From: Acetobacteraceae bacterium
GTDB taxonomy: Bacteria > Pseudomonadota > Alphaproteobacteria > Acetobacterales > Acetobacteraceae
Length of the DNA: 64,000 nucleotides
Direction of reading: 5' to 3'
Assembly (NCBI GenBank): GCA_009693865.1
Contig: SHWL01000005.1
Span: 1-64,000 of the forward strand
The position numbers and the translations under genes are program-made. The notes beneath the pieces were generated by a model that saw nothing but the letters and a program-made list of their open reading frames with translations, searched no databases and was not told the DNA's origin. Positions 28,198 through 36,695 of the stretch are shown here, in pieces (the stretch's first letter is position 1; each line of letters begins with the position of its first letter).

Positions 28198-29085
28198 ATG
28201 CGGATTGGCTTTGTCGGCACCGGAACGATGGGAACCCCGATCGCGGGCTGCCTGATTCGCGCCGGTCACTCGCTGTCCGTGTATGACCGCCGCCCGGAGG
28301 CCACCGCGGAACTTTGCGCGCAAGGCGCCGAGCGGACGGACAGTGCCTTCGCCGCGGCACGCGACAATGAGGTCGTGTTCACTTCCCTCCCCGGCCCAGA
28401 GCAATTTGAGGCGGCGATGCTGGAACCACAGGCCGGCATCCTCGCCGGGCTGCGGCCGGGTACCGCCCATATCGACCTGACAACCAACGCCCCGAAGACC
28501 ATCGCCCGCGCTGCCGAGGCCTGCCGGTCGCGCGGCGTGGAACTGATCGATGCGCCGGTCAGCGGCCGTCCACCCACGATGACTGTCATGGTTGGCGCCA
28601 GCGACGCCGCGTTCGCCAAATACCGGCCGTTGTTCGATACCATCGCCGCCAATGTCTTCCATGTTGGTCCGAGCGGCGCCGGGGCGACCGCCAAACTGGT
28701 CACGCAATACCTTGGCTACACGAACTTCATCGCCTCGATCGAAGGGATGCTGGTCGCGGCCAAGGCCGGGATCGACCTCGAAACCCTCGCCCGCATCGTG
28801 CCGGTCAGCGCTGGGCAAAGCCGCACCTTCGACAACATCGCCCGCGGTGTGTTCCCTGGTACCTACGCGGCGGGCGGCACGCTCGACATCGTCGCCAAGG
28901 ACATGGAACTCGCCTGTCAACTTGCCCGCGACGTTGGCGCACCCGCCTCCCTGGGCGCGCTCGCCTCCGACATTTACAAGCGCGCTCAGGCGGCGGGCTG
29001 GGGCCAGGAGGGTTTTCCGGTCGCCGCGCGCGTGCTGGAAGCGATGGCCGGGATCGAACTGCGGCCAAAAGGAGCCAACGAATGA
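28198..29085 (+). CDS. NAD(P)-dependent beta-hydroxyacid dehydrogenase family protein
   Basis: 295 aa from the ATG at 28198 with GGGAGG upstream. The N-terminal dinucleotide motif GFVGTGTMGTPIA, the substrate-binding DAPVSGRP near 118, and the catalytic Lys in GAGATAKLVTQYLGYTN near 165 are those of the 3-hydroxyisobutyrate dehydrogenase group. It overlaps the dioxygenase beta-subunit gene by ATGA, so it is very likely part of that pathway, oxidising or reducing a hydroxy acid. Confidence 0.92.
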   Translation: MRIGFVGTGTMGTPIAGCLIRAGHSLSVYDRRPEATAELCAQGAERTDSAFAAARDNEVVFTSLPGPEQFEAAMLEPQAGILAGLRPGTAHIDLTTNAPKTIARAAEACRSRGVELIDAPVSGRPPTMTVMVGASDAAFAKYRPLFDTIAANVFHVGPSGAGATAKLVTQYLGYTNFIASIEGMLVAAKAGIDLETLARIVPVSAGQSRTFDNIARGVFPGTYAAGGTLDIVAKDMELACQLARDVGAPASLGALASDIYKRAQAAGWGQEGFPVAARVLEAMAGIELRPKGANE

Positions 29086-29621
29086 GCGATGACCGCGTGG
29101 CCCGGTTGCTGCTGACCCAGGAAATCGCGTTGTTCCTTTACGCCGAGGCGGAAATGCTCGACGAGCGGCGGCATGACGAATGGCTCGCGCTGCTGGCGGA
29201 CGACATCCGCTATTGGATGCCGATGCGACGGAACGTCAAATACGGCGACACCACGCGCGAGTTCACCCGCGAGACTGAGGACGTCAGTTGGTTCGACGAG
29301 GGTAAGGACACCCTCACCCGCCGCGTCCGCCAGATCCAGACCGGCATCCATTGGGCGGAAGAGCCGCAGTCGCGAATCACTCACATGGTGTCGAATGTGC
29401 AACTGCTCGAGGCGACTCCCGATGCCAACGCGCCGCGGGAGGTGTTGATAAAGTCGAGATTTTTGATTTACCGCAATCGCGTCGAGACCGAGACCGATCT
29501 GCTCGTCGGCAAGCGCGAGGACACGTTGCGCCGGGACGGTGACGGCTGGCTGATCGCGCGGCGGAAGATCATCCTCGACCAGAATGTGTTGATGACGAAG
29601 AACCTGACGTTTTTCTTTTAA
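29082..29621 (+). CDS. Aromatic-ring-hydroxylating dioxygenase, beta subunit
   Basis: 179 aa of the small-subunit (NTF2-like) family: EIALFLYAEAEMLDERRHDE, WLALLADDIRYWMPMRRN, then HMVSNVQLLE and LIYRNRVETETDLLVGKRED. It has a structural role in the alpha3-beta3 oxygenase. Coupled by ATGA to the preceding dehydrogenase. The alpha subunit follows after a 176-bp gap occupied by a palindromic repeat, and the order beta-alpha is reversed compared with most ring dioxygenases. Confidence 0.92.
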   Translation: MSDDRVARLLLTQEIALFLYAEAEMLDERRHDEWLALLADDIRYWMPMRRNVKYGDTTREFTRETEDVSWFDEGKDTLTRRVRQIQTGIHWAEEPQSRITHMVSNVQLLEATPDANAPREVLIKSRFLIYRNRVETETDLLVGKREDTLRRDGDGWLIARRKIILDQNVLMTKNLTFFF

Positions 29622-29660
29622 GGGATCCCGATGATGTTCATCTGTGGCGCGAGCACACAC

Positions 29661-29776
29661 ACCAACCCCCGTCATGGCCCGGGTACCAACCCCCGTCATG
29701 GCCCGGCGCAGTCCGGGCCACCTCAACCAGCACCATGCGGCAATGGTTGCCCCGGACTTCGCCGGGCCATGACGGG
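29661..29776. repeat. REP-like palindrome between dioxygenase subunit genes
   Basis: 26-bp arms at 29692-29717 and 29751-29776 differ at one position (core gtcatggcccggcg). Just before it, the phrase accaacccccgtcatggccc is directly repeated (from 29661 and from 29685). The element is inside the operon between beta and alpha subunits and would form a stable hairpin in the mRNA. Confidence 0.8.
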
Positions 29777-29797
29777 TTCGATAACGGAGGCACGGCG

Positions 29798-31183
29798 ATG
29801 CCAATAAACGGAACGCGTGGATATCATTCCGGACTCGTCGATCTCGCATCGGGGATGATCAGCCGCGAGATCTTTGTAAATGAAGAGATATATGCCCAGG
29901 AACAGGAGCGAGTGTTCGCTCGGTCGTGGTTGTTTGTGGGGCATGAAAGTCAGATCCCCAACCCGGGCGATTTCTTCGCCTCGCGCATGGGCGAGGAGTC
30001 GGTGATCCTCTGCCGCGACCGCGCCGGCGCGGTGCATGTATTCCTCAATTCGTGCCGCCATCGCGGCATGAAGGTGTGCCGTTACGACGACGGCAACACC
30101 ACGGTTTTCACCTGTCCCTATCACGGTTGGAGCTACGGCACCGATGGCAGGCTGGCCGGCGTGCCGTATTTCCGCGAGGCGTATCATTCCGAGCTCGATC
30201 GATCGAAACTGGGCCTCGTCGAGGTCGCGCAACTGTGCTGCTACAAGGGCATGGTGTGGGCCAATTGGGACGCCTCGGCGCCGCCATTTCTGGAACATCT
30301 TGGCGGGTTCCAGAGGTTCCTCGATCTGATCCTCGACGGCTGGGATGGGCGCGAGGGCCAGGCGGAACTTCTTGGCGGGGTGCAGAAATGGATCATTCCG
30401 TGCAACTGGAAGTTCCCCGCTGAGAATTTCAGTGGCGATACGTATCACAATATATCGCATCGCTCGGTCGATCTTGTCGGCGCGGGTCCAAGCGGACGCA
30501 GCCGGCGGGATTACGGCGAACTCAATGTGGCTCGGAAGCTGCACGTGTCCATTCCCGACCGCGGGCACCAGACGATTACCTATGTGCTTCCCAAGGATCA
30601 CCAACCGCAGGCTGCCTATCAAAGTTCGCCCGAGGTCGCCGAGTATTTTCGCCATTGCGAGGAAGAGCGGCGGAAACGCCCGGGGGAGAACAGCCGGATG
30701 ATCGGCGCGCCCGGCGAGATTTTCCCCAATGTGGCGCTGCTGCCGCGGCAACCTCGCACGCTGGCGGTGTGGCACCCGATCAACGCGCACCAAACCGAGG
30801 TCTGGCGGTTCTTCTTCGTCGATCGCGACGCGCCGCGGCAGGTCAAGAACTTCCTGCGCGATTATTATATCCGTTACTCCGGGCCGGCCGGCATGACCGA
30901 GCAGGACGACATGGAGAACTGGAATTACGCGCACACCGCCAGCCGCGGCACGATCGCCCGGCGGTATCCCTACACGTATGAGATGGGAATGGGACATGGC
31001 GTCGAGGATTACGAATTCGAGGGGCTGCGCGTGCCAGGCCGGGTCTTCGACCTGACCAAAGCCCAGGCCAGCGAGGAGCCGATGCGGAACCTGTACAAGC
31101 GGTGGGCGCAGTTCATGGAAGCCGATAGCTGGGACGAGTTGATGACGTGGCGTCACGAAGCCCGCGCGAAGGCGGCGGAATGA
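29798..31183 (+). CDS. Aromatic-ring-hydroxylating dioxygenase, alpha subunit (Rieske)
   Basis: 461 aa. Rieske 2Fe-2S ligands C86-x-H88 (CRHRG) and C106-x2-H109 (CPYHGWSYGTDG). The mononuclear iron site is in FSGDTYHNISH (Asp214, His217, His221), with a later QDDMENW supplying the third ligand. Length and order fit the large subunits that dihydroxylate or demethylate aromatic acids. ATG at 29798 has CGGAGG upstream. It overlaps a 66-aa gene by ATGA. No ferredoxin or reductase gene is in the window. Confidence 0.94.
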   Translation: MPINGTRGYHSGLVDLASGMISREIFVNEEIYAQEQERVFARSWLFVGHESQIPNPGDFFASRMGEESVILCRDRAGAVHVFLNSCRHRGMKVCRYDDGNTTVFTCPYHGWSYGTDGRLAGVPYFREAYHSELDRSKLGLVEVAQLCCYKGMVWANWDASAPPFLEHLGGFQRFLDLILDGWDGREGQAELLGGVQKWIIPCNWKFPAENFSGDTYHNISHRSVDLVGAGPSGRSRRDYGELNVARKLHVSIPDRGHQTITYVLPKDHQPQAAYQSSPEVAEYFRHCEEERRKRPGENSRMIGAPGEIFPNVALLPRQPRTLAVWHPINAHQTEVWRFFFVDRDAPRQVKNFLRDYYIRYSGPAGMTEQDDMENWNYAHTASRGTIARRYPYTYEMGMGHGVEDYEFEGLRVPGRVFDLTKAQASEEPMRNLYKRWAQFMEADSWDELMTWRHEARAKAAE

Positions 31184-31380
31184 GCGACGCGATCAACATT
31201 CGCACGCTCGCCCCTGGCACGCGGGTGATGCTGACGAGTGGCGCCGAGGCGGAGATCGTTTCCAACCCGAACGATGGGGTGTGGTTGTTCGCTCGTTATG
31301 TGGCGTCGACGGACGATCCCGCGTTGGTCGGTGAGGAAGAGATGATCTTCGCACAGGATGTTGTTGAGGTCAGATCGTAG
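31180..31380 (+). CDS. Small protein coupled to Rieske dioxygenase, unknown function
   Basis: 66 aa from the ATG at 31180, which overlaps the dioxygenase stop (ATGA). Mixed beta-rich sequence: RTLAPGTRVMLTSGAEAEIV, then DGVWLFARYV and EEEMIFAQDVVEV, resembling a small SH3-like barrel. No cysteines, so not a ferredoxin. The tight coupling argues for a role linked to the oxygenase, but its function is not known to me. Confidence 0.7.
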   Translation: MSDAINIRTLAPGTRVMLTSGAEAEIVSNPNDGVWLFARYVASTDDPALVGEEEMIFAQDVVEVRS

Positions 31381-31404
31381 CATTTTCGCACGGCAATTTT
31401 TGAG

Positions 31405-31561
31405 CGTTTTCCGATCAGGCCGCATCGGGCGGGCCCTTCAAGGTCATGGACCGGCTTGTCCGGGCCACCTATTCCGGCAGGGTGCCACGACCGGTGGCCC
31501 GGACAAGCCAGGCCATGACGATTTGGAGAATGCTGGCCCGGTGCAGCCTGATCGGAAAACG
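31405..31561. repeat. Nested REP-like palindrome
   Basis: Outer 16-bp perfect arms cgttttccgatcaggc (31405-31420 and reverse at 31546-31561) enclose inner 27-bp arms (31443-31469 / 31493-31519) with two mismatches and core gtcatgg-ccggcttgtccgg. It lies between convergent genes (dioxygenase operon and TPR gene) and accounts for most of the 222-bp gap. Confidence 0.8.
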
Positions 31562-31602
31562 TTCTACGGATTGTCCGAGCGGACTTTCTGGCGCTTCGCC
31601 GA

Positions 31603-32907
31603 TCAGTACACCAGGTCCAACCCGGCGACGGGAATGCCTGAGGGGCCTGGTCGCCGTTCGCTGAGCAGCCGGCGCACACCGCCCAGTTGGTCCGCGTTGA
31701 GATACGCCTTCAACAGGGTGAACTCAACGAGGTCGAGTTGCGCGCGGCTGCCGCCAAGGCGCTCGCTTTCGCGGACAATCGGTTCAAGCGCACTGATCAC
31801 GGCGGAGAAATCTCGCCGTTCGAACGCGACGAATGCTCGCGACAGTGCCGGAACGAATGGGCCGGACGGGTAACGGCCGTCGCGCGCGAGATTTTCCATC
31901 TGCCGCGCGCGCGCCTCCAACTCGACGCCATCGCCCATCACGGCCTGCGTCAACGCGACGTGCAGATCGGCAAGCGCCGCGCCGGCACGAGGCAAAGCGC
32001 TGGCCGCGAAGTCATGCATTGTGCGCCAGGCGCCGGTATCACGCGAATACCCGGCGAGTTCCCAACGCCACAGAAACGAAACCGCATCGGTCACCTTCGC
32101 TCGCGGCGCTCCGCTGTGCACGTCGAGCGAGAAGGCTTCCTTGTAGAGGCGCAACGCCTCGGCTTCGTTGCCGGCCTCGAGATCGCTGAGCGCGAGATGC
32201 CAACTCAGGTGGCTGTATAGCAATCCGTCACGCGGATATGTCGTAAGCCAGGACGCGAGGAAAGCGCGGGCGGCGGCCGGATCGCCATCCTCATAGCACA
32301 AGTGAGTGCGCGCATGCGCCACCCATGCGTTATGCGGGTTTTGCGAGATGGAGCGCTCGATTTTCATGCGGGCGGCGTCGCGCTGTCCATCCTCGGAAAG
32401 GGCCATCGCATGATGCGCCATGAACCACCAATCGTCGCCATAGCTTGGGGCAAGGCTGTCCAGCAGGCCAATCAGCGTGCGTTTCACATCGGCTCGGCCG
32501 GAGCTGCCGATCAGGCCATTGGTGAACGCGGTGGTGGTGAGCACCAGCGCGTCGCGCGGCCAAGACGCCAGGTGGACGCGCAGCGCGGCGATGGCGGCAT
32601 CCGCGTGGCCCGCCGCGAACAGTTCGAAGAACGCGATATGGCTGACTTCCCGCGCTGACAGCCCGGCGGACTGGGCTTTGGCCGCCGCCAGGGCCTCTAA
32701 CGCGGGGTTAATGTTCCCGCGTCCCAGCAGCACCTGAGTCCTGCCAGCATGCGCGAGGGCGAACCCTGGATCGGCGGCGATGGCACGATCGAAGGCCTCG
32801 ATCGCGCCGGGATACATGGTGAGCAGCCGTTCGCAGCCCTGTACGTAGGCGTCCCGCGCGGTGGACGAGGCGGTGGACAACAGGAGGTCGTATCGGTCCG
32901 CGAGCAT
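31603..32907 (-). CDS. Tetratricopeptide-repeat protein
   Basis: 434 aa, helical throughout with TPR-like pairs: GAIEAFDRAIAADPGFALAH near residue 35, then repeated A-rich helices (DAAIAALRVHLASWPRDALV, EAEALRLYKEAFSLD). No signal peptide or catalytic motif. Similar proteins occur as stand-alone TPR genes in alphaproteobacteria. It is convergent with the dioxygenase operon. A protein-interaction role is likely; partner unknown. Confidence 0.8.
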   Translation of the reverse strand: MLADRYDLLLSTASSTARDAYVQGCERLLTMYPGAIEAFDRAIAADPGFALAHAGRTQVLLGRGNINPALEALAAAKAQSAGLSAREVSHIAFFELFAAGHADAAIAALRVHLASWPRDALVLTTTAFTNGLIGSSGRADVKRTLIGLLDSLAPSYGDDWWFMAHHAMALSEDGQRDAARMKIERSISQNPHNAWVAHARTHLCYEDGDPAAARAFLASWLTTYPRDGLLYSHLSWHLALSDLEAGNEAEALRLYKEAFSLDVHSGAPRAKVTDAVSFLWRWELAGYSRDTGAWRTMHDFAASALPRAGAALADLHVALTQAVMGDGVELEARARQMENLARDGRYPSGPFVPALSRAFVAFERRDFSAVISALEPIVRESERLGGSRAQLDLVEFTLLKAYLNADQLGGVRRLLSERRPGPSGIPVAGLDLVY

Positions 32908-33198
32908 GGTGCATTCCTGTGACGAACGTGATGCTTGTCGAGCGAAGATATTCAGAAGAATCGGATAGCACTCGGTTCAAGAATGGACAAATCGTTCCAG
33001 TTGATGACGGCTATCTTCGCGGGTCCGTCCTGGTCATGAGGGAACTCACCGCGGCGGGAGCCAGCCGCGTGACGATAGCTGTCTACAAAGAGCCACTTCA
33101 TGGATGAGCCGGGGCGATTCAAAAGGCAACAGCCCGGGAGTCCGCCTAAGCCATCAGGTAGATACCCGCGCAGCGTGCCCGCCGGGTCTGATCCCCTG

Positions 33199-33783
33199 TC
33201 AGCGCACCGAACCCGCGCGGCCAACCGGATAAAAACTGGCAAGGGTCACCGTGAGCCCAGGCGGGTCCAGCATGATGTCGCCCTGCGTCAACACGCGCGT
33301 CTCGATTCGATCTCCGGCGCGCCGATGATGAATGGCCTGAACACGGTCCGCGAACAAAATCAGATAGTGCTGGACCGAAGGCACCAGAAAATAATCCGCC
33401 AGCTTCTGGCTGACATCGGTCCGGCGGGTGGTGGGCGACAGCACCTCAACAATGACCATCGCATCCGGCACCGCGAGGCTGTCGTCGGAAACCACTTCAG
33501 TCCCGCATCGCACGATCACGTCTGGCTCGTAGTCGCTTTCTCCGACCTCGATCGTCGGGCCGTCCACCAACACTTCGCATGGCAGACCCTCGGCAGCGAC
33601 CGCCGCTGTCAATGTCAGGTAGACCTTGCCCTTGATCCGGGAGTGGCCGACCCGCTCCGCCGCCATGGCGACAACCTGGCCGTTGATCCGCTCGAACCGG
33701 CCTGGGCGGCCCTCAGCCCAAAGCCGGTACTCGGCACGGCTCATCCATTCGTCCGGTTCGTCGACTCTCGCCAGAACGCCCAT
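33199..33783 (-). CDS. Uma2 family (DUF820) putative endonuclease
   Basis: 194 aa. N-terminal MSRAEYRLWAEGRPGRFERI with the conserved E-x-I-x-G region, then the PD-(D/E)XK-like core: YEPDVIVRCG (Asp) and VIVEVLSPTTRR (Glu, then S-x-T), followed by the family's KLADYFLVPSVQHYL. Uma2 proteins are predicted nucleases of uncertain biology, common as orphan genes. It stands alone here. Confidence 0.88.
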   Translation of the reverse strand: MGVLARVDEPDEWMSRAEYRLWAEGRPGRFERINGQVVAMAAERVGHSRIKGKVYLTLTAAVAAEGLPCEVLVDGPTIEVGESDYEPDVIVRCGTEVVSDDSLAVPDAMVIVEVLSPTTRRTDVSQKLADYFLVPSVQHYLILFADRVQAIHHRRAGDRIETRVLTQGDIMLDPPGLTVTLASFYPVGRAGSVR

Positions 33784-33924
33784 TTCGCGGTGTCTCCCGT
33801 CGCGTTCAAGGTAGGCCGGCAGGATCGGTGGAGCAACAACGCGTCATCGCCAACGGCATGACGGGCGAACCAGGCTGAGCAACCCCAGCCTGACCGCCCG
33901 CCGCCTGTCAGCGAAGCAGAAACG

Positions 33925-34330
33925 CTACCTCGCGGCCGCGCGACCGCCCACGCCCTCGGCCGCGCCGCCGTGCCTGTCGTCGATCACGTCGAACGTGCGG
34001 CCTTTGGGCTCGAACCCGACCCCCCCCCAGGATACACCACGCCGCGAAGTAACTCAGCGCCGGTCCGAGCATGACGAGGCTGGGCGCGGCGGGCTTGATC
34101 AAATCGCCCGCGCCCATGATCGGCGCCAGGCCAAGAGGCCCGATGCACTTGCCGCAATTGCCGACGCCATACGACAGGCCCATGCCGCTGGCGCGCAGCC
34201 GGGCCGGCCAGATCTCCGCCATGTACGGCCCCACGACCGTATAAACGGCGCTGCCGAAAAAGCCTTGCGCCACCATCAGGATGTAGAACAGCGACGCGCC
34301 CGCCGCCAGCCTGGCCATTGCCATTGCCGG
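33925..34330 (-). pseudogene. MFS transporter C-terminal remnant with frameshift
   Basis: The frame encodes the last helices of an MFS carrier (LFYILMVAQGFFGSAVYTVV, GPYMAEIWPARLRASGMGLS, YGVGNCGKCIGPLGL). It goes out of frame at a run of nine C (34020-34028). In the shifted frame the expected tail GFEPKGRTFDVIDD continues to a TAG at 33925-33927. The N-terminal ~300 residues are absent. A relic of a metabolite/H+ symporter, the same broad type as the relic at 8465-8815. Confidence 0.75.
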
Positions 34331-34494
34331 TAAACGCGTTGATCGCGCCCTCCCGGCCCCGGAGCCCTGTCGCGCGCGGCGGCCCGGGAATTTCGCGCCA
34401 GGCCGCGCGAATGACATGGACACCGGTGCGCCAGAGTCGCATGGTTCGGCGCAGACGGGGCGAACCCGCGACGGAAAAAACCTGGGAGGAAGAC

Positions 34495-36087
34495 ATGGCT
34501 TCGGCATCGCGCCTGACGATCGTGTTATTCAGCATGTTTGCCTTGGTGACGACGACCGCGCTCGCGCAAAAGCAGGGGGGAATCCTCCGCCAACATATCA
34601 TCGACAGCCCAGCGAGCATGTCGATCCATGAGGAAACGACGGTGGTGGCGACACGGCCGATGATGGCGGTGTTCAACAACCTCGTCTTGTTCGATCAGCA
34701 CGTCGCGCAAAACAGTTTGGCCTCGATCGTGCCCGACCTCGGCAGGGAGTGGACGTGGGACGAGAACGGAACCCGGCTGACTTTCCAGCTGCAAAAGGGC
34801 GTGAAATGGCATGATGGCAAGCCGTTCACCGCCGCCGACGTCAAATGCACCTGGGATATGGTGCAGGGGAAATCAACCGAGAAGCTGCGCATCAACCCGC
34901 GGAAATCTTGGTATAACAACCTCGCGGAAGTCGTCCCCTCTGGCGATCATCAGGTGACATTCGTGCTGAAACGGCCGCAGCCGGCGTTTCTCGCTTTGCT
35001 CGCCGCCGGCATGTCGCCGGTCTATCCCTGCCATGTCCCTCCCGCCGTCATGCGTCAGCGTCCGATCGGCACCGGGCCGTTTATATTCCTCGAGTTCAAG
35101 TCCAACGAATACATCAAGGTCGGCCGCAACCCGGACTATTGGAAGCCGGGCCGGCCCTACCTCGACGGCATCGATTACGTGCTCTCAAAAAACCGTTCGA
35201 CCGCGATCCTGGCCTTCGAGGCGAAAAAGTACGACCTGACCTTCGCCGGCACGCTGACCATCCCGCTCACGCGCGATCTGCAACGCCAGCGGCCCGATGC
35301 GATCTGCGTGCTACCGCCGGGCAGTGTCAGCACCAATCTGATCGTCAACCGGACCAACCCGCCCTTCGACAGCCCGGAGATGCGGCGCGCGATGGCGCTC
35401 ACCATCGATCGCCAGGCGTTCATCGACATTCTGACGGACGGTCAGGGCCTCCGGGCCGCGGCGATGCCACCCGCGCCGGGCGGACTTTGGGGGATGCCGG
35501 CGGAGATGCTGGCAAAACTACCGGGTTATGGTCCGGACGTGGCGGCCAATCGTGCCGAGGCGCGCGCGATCATGAAGCAGCTCGGCTACGGCCCGGCCAA
35601 GCGGCTGGCGATCAAAGTGTCGACACGCGATATCCCATCCTACCGTGAACCGGCGATCATTCTGCTCGATCAGCTCAAGGAAATCTACATCGACGCGGAG
35701 CTTGAGCCGCTCGACACCACCCAGTGGTATCCAAAAGTCCTACGCAAGGACTACACCGTCGCCCTCAATCTGACCGGGACCGCGGTCGATGACCCCGACG
35801 CGATGCTCTATGAGAATTACACCTGCAATGGGGTCGGCAACTACAATGGTTACTGCAATCCCGAGGTGGACACTCTGATCGATCGGCAATCGATGGAGCC
35901 GGACCAGGAAAAGCGGCGCCGCATGGTGTGGGAGATCGAACGGCGCCTGGTCGAGGATAACGCCAAGCCACTGGTTTACTTCAATCGCGGCGGAAATTGC
36001 TTTGACCCGAGCGTCAAAGGTCTGACCATCATGATCAACAGCATCTATAATGGATGGCGGATGGAGGACGTCTGGTTGGACCGGTAG
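34495..36087 (+). CDS. ABC transporter substrate-binding protein, family 5 (solitary)
   Basis: 530 aa from the ATG at 34495 (GGGAGGAA upstream), with a signal peptide ending near ALA-QK (residue 24). SBP family 5 pattern: NLVLFDQ, IVPDLGREWTW, LTFQLQKGVKWHDGKPFTAA near 100, and GTGPFIFLEF near 195. It is only distantly like the two binding proteins at 11863 and 13687. No permease or ATPase gene is adjacent, so it must rely on a transporter elsewhere or be an orphan. A small hairpin (36093-36110) follows the stop. Confidence 0.92.
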   Translation: MASASRLTIVLFSMFALVTTTALAQKQGGILRQHIIDSPASMSIHEETTVVATRPMMAVFNNLVLFDQHVAQNSLASIVPDLGREWTWDENGTRLTFQLQKGVKWHDGKPFTAADVKCTWDMVQGKSTEKLRINPRKSWYNNLAEVVPSGDHQVTFVLKRPQPAFLALLAAGMSPVYPCHVPPAVMRQRPIGTGPFIFLEFKSNEYIKVGRNPDYWKPGRPYLDGIDYVLSKNRSTAILAFEAKKYDLTFAGTLTIPLTRDLQRQRPDAICVLPPGSVSTNLIVNRTNPPFDSPEMRRAMALTIDRQAFIDILTDGQGLRAAAMPPAPGGLWGMPAEMLAKLPGYGPDVAANRAEARAIMKQLGYGPAKRLAIKVSTRDIPSYREPAIILLDQLKEIYIDAELEPLDTTQWYPKVLRKDYTVALNLTGTAVDDPDAMLYENYTCNGVGNYNGYCNPEVDTLIDRQSMEPDQEKRRRMVWEIERRLVEDNAKPLVYFNRGGNCFDPSVKGLTIMINSIYNGWRMEDVWLDR

Positions 36088-36230
36088 GGGCGCGACCGTT
36101 CAAACGGTCGTGTGTGACCACGGAGAGTAAATGCCGGGTCTTGTGGCCATCACCGTGTTTGACATCGACCCCGGAAACCTGGGCAATGGGCAACGCCCCG
36201 ATTTAACAACCCAGTTTCCAGGAGACCCCC

Positions 36231-36695
36231 ATGACCGAATCCTCGAAACCCCGCCTGGTCGGCATCAACCACGTCGCGATCGAAGTCGGCGACATCGACG
36301 AAGCGCTCGAATGGTATGGCCGCCTCTTCGCGTTCACCCTGCGCGGCAAAGGCAAGAATAACGCCTTCATCGACATGGGCGATCAGTTCATCAACATGAC
36401 CCTCGCGGCCTCCGCCCAGGGACAGGACGTGGAACGCCGCCACATCGGCCTTGTCGTCGACGACCGCTCCCGCATTCTCGAACTCGCGCAAGCCGCTGGC
36501 GCGCGGATGGTCGACGGCCCGTTCCTCGACTTCCTCGACCCCTGGGGCAACCGGCTCGAGATCGTCGAATACGCGAACATCCAGTTCACCAAAGCCCAGA
36601 ATGTCCAGCGCGGCATGGGGCTCGCGCTGGATAAGAACGAGAAGGCAAAAAGCGAACTGGCCGCCAAAGGCATGTCGGAAGAACCCGCCCAATGA
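36231..36695 (+). CDS. VOC family (glyoxalase/dioxygenase-like) protein
   Basis: 154 aa, one vicinal-oxygen-chelate domain: GINHVAIEVGDIDEALEWYG (metal His14), RRHIGLVVDD (second His) and NRLEIVEY (Glu). AGGAG lies 6 nt before the ATG. It overlaps the LLM oxidoreductase by ATGA, so both belong to one pathway. The C-terminal 30 residues (NEKAKSELAAKGM) form an extra helical tail. Substrate unknown. Confidence 0.9.
   Translation: MTESSKPRLVGINHVAIEVGDIDEALEWYGRLFAFTLRGKGKNNAFIDMGDQFINMTLAASAQGQDVERRHIGLVVDDRSRILELAQAAGARMVDGPFLDFLDPWGNRLEIVEYANIQFTKAQNVQRGMGLALDKNEKAKSELAAKGMSEEPAQ

Noticed and set aside
27046-28920. 624-codon open frame on the minus strand opposite the NHL and dehydrogenase genes
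   Set aside because: It is the mirror frame of well-supported genes in high-GC DNA, has His/Arg/Gly-rich shadow composition and no recognisable domain.
29723-31156. 477-codon minus-strand frame opposite the Rieske alpha subunit
   Set aside because: Antisense shadow; the plus-strand protein has all iron and Rieske ligands.
32919-33107. 62-codon plus-strand frame upstream of the TPR gene
   Set aside because: No recognisable family, no convincing ribosome site; composition is plausible but support is too thin to call a gene.
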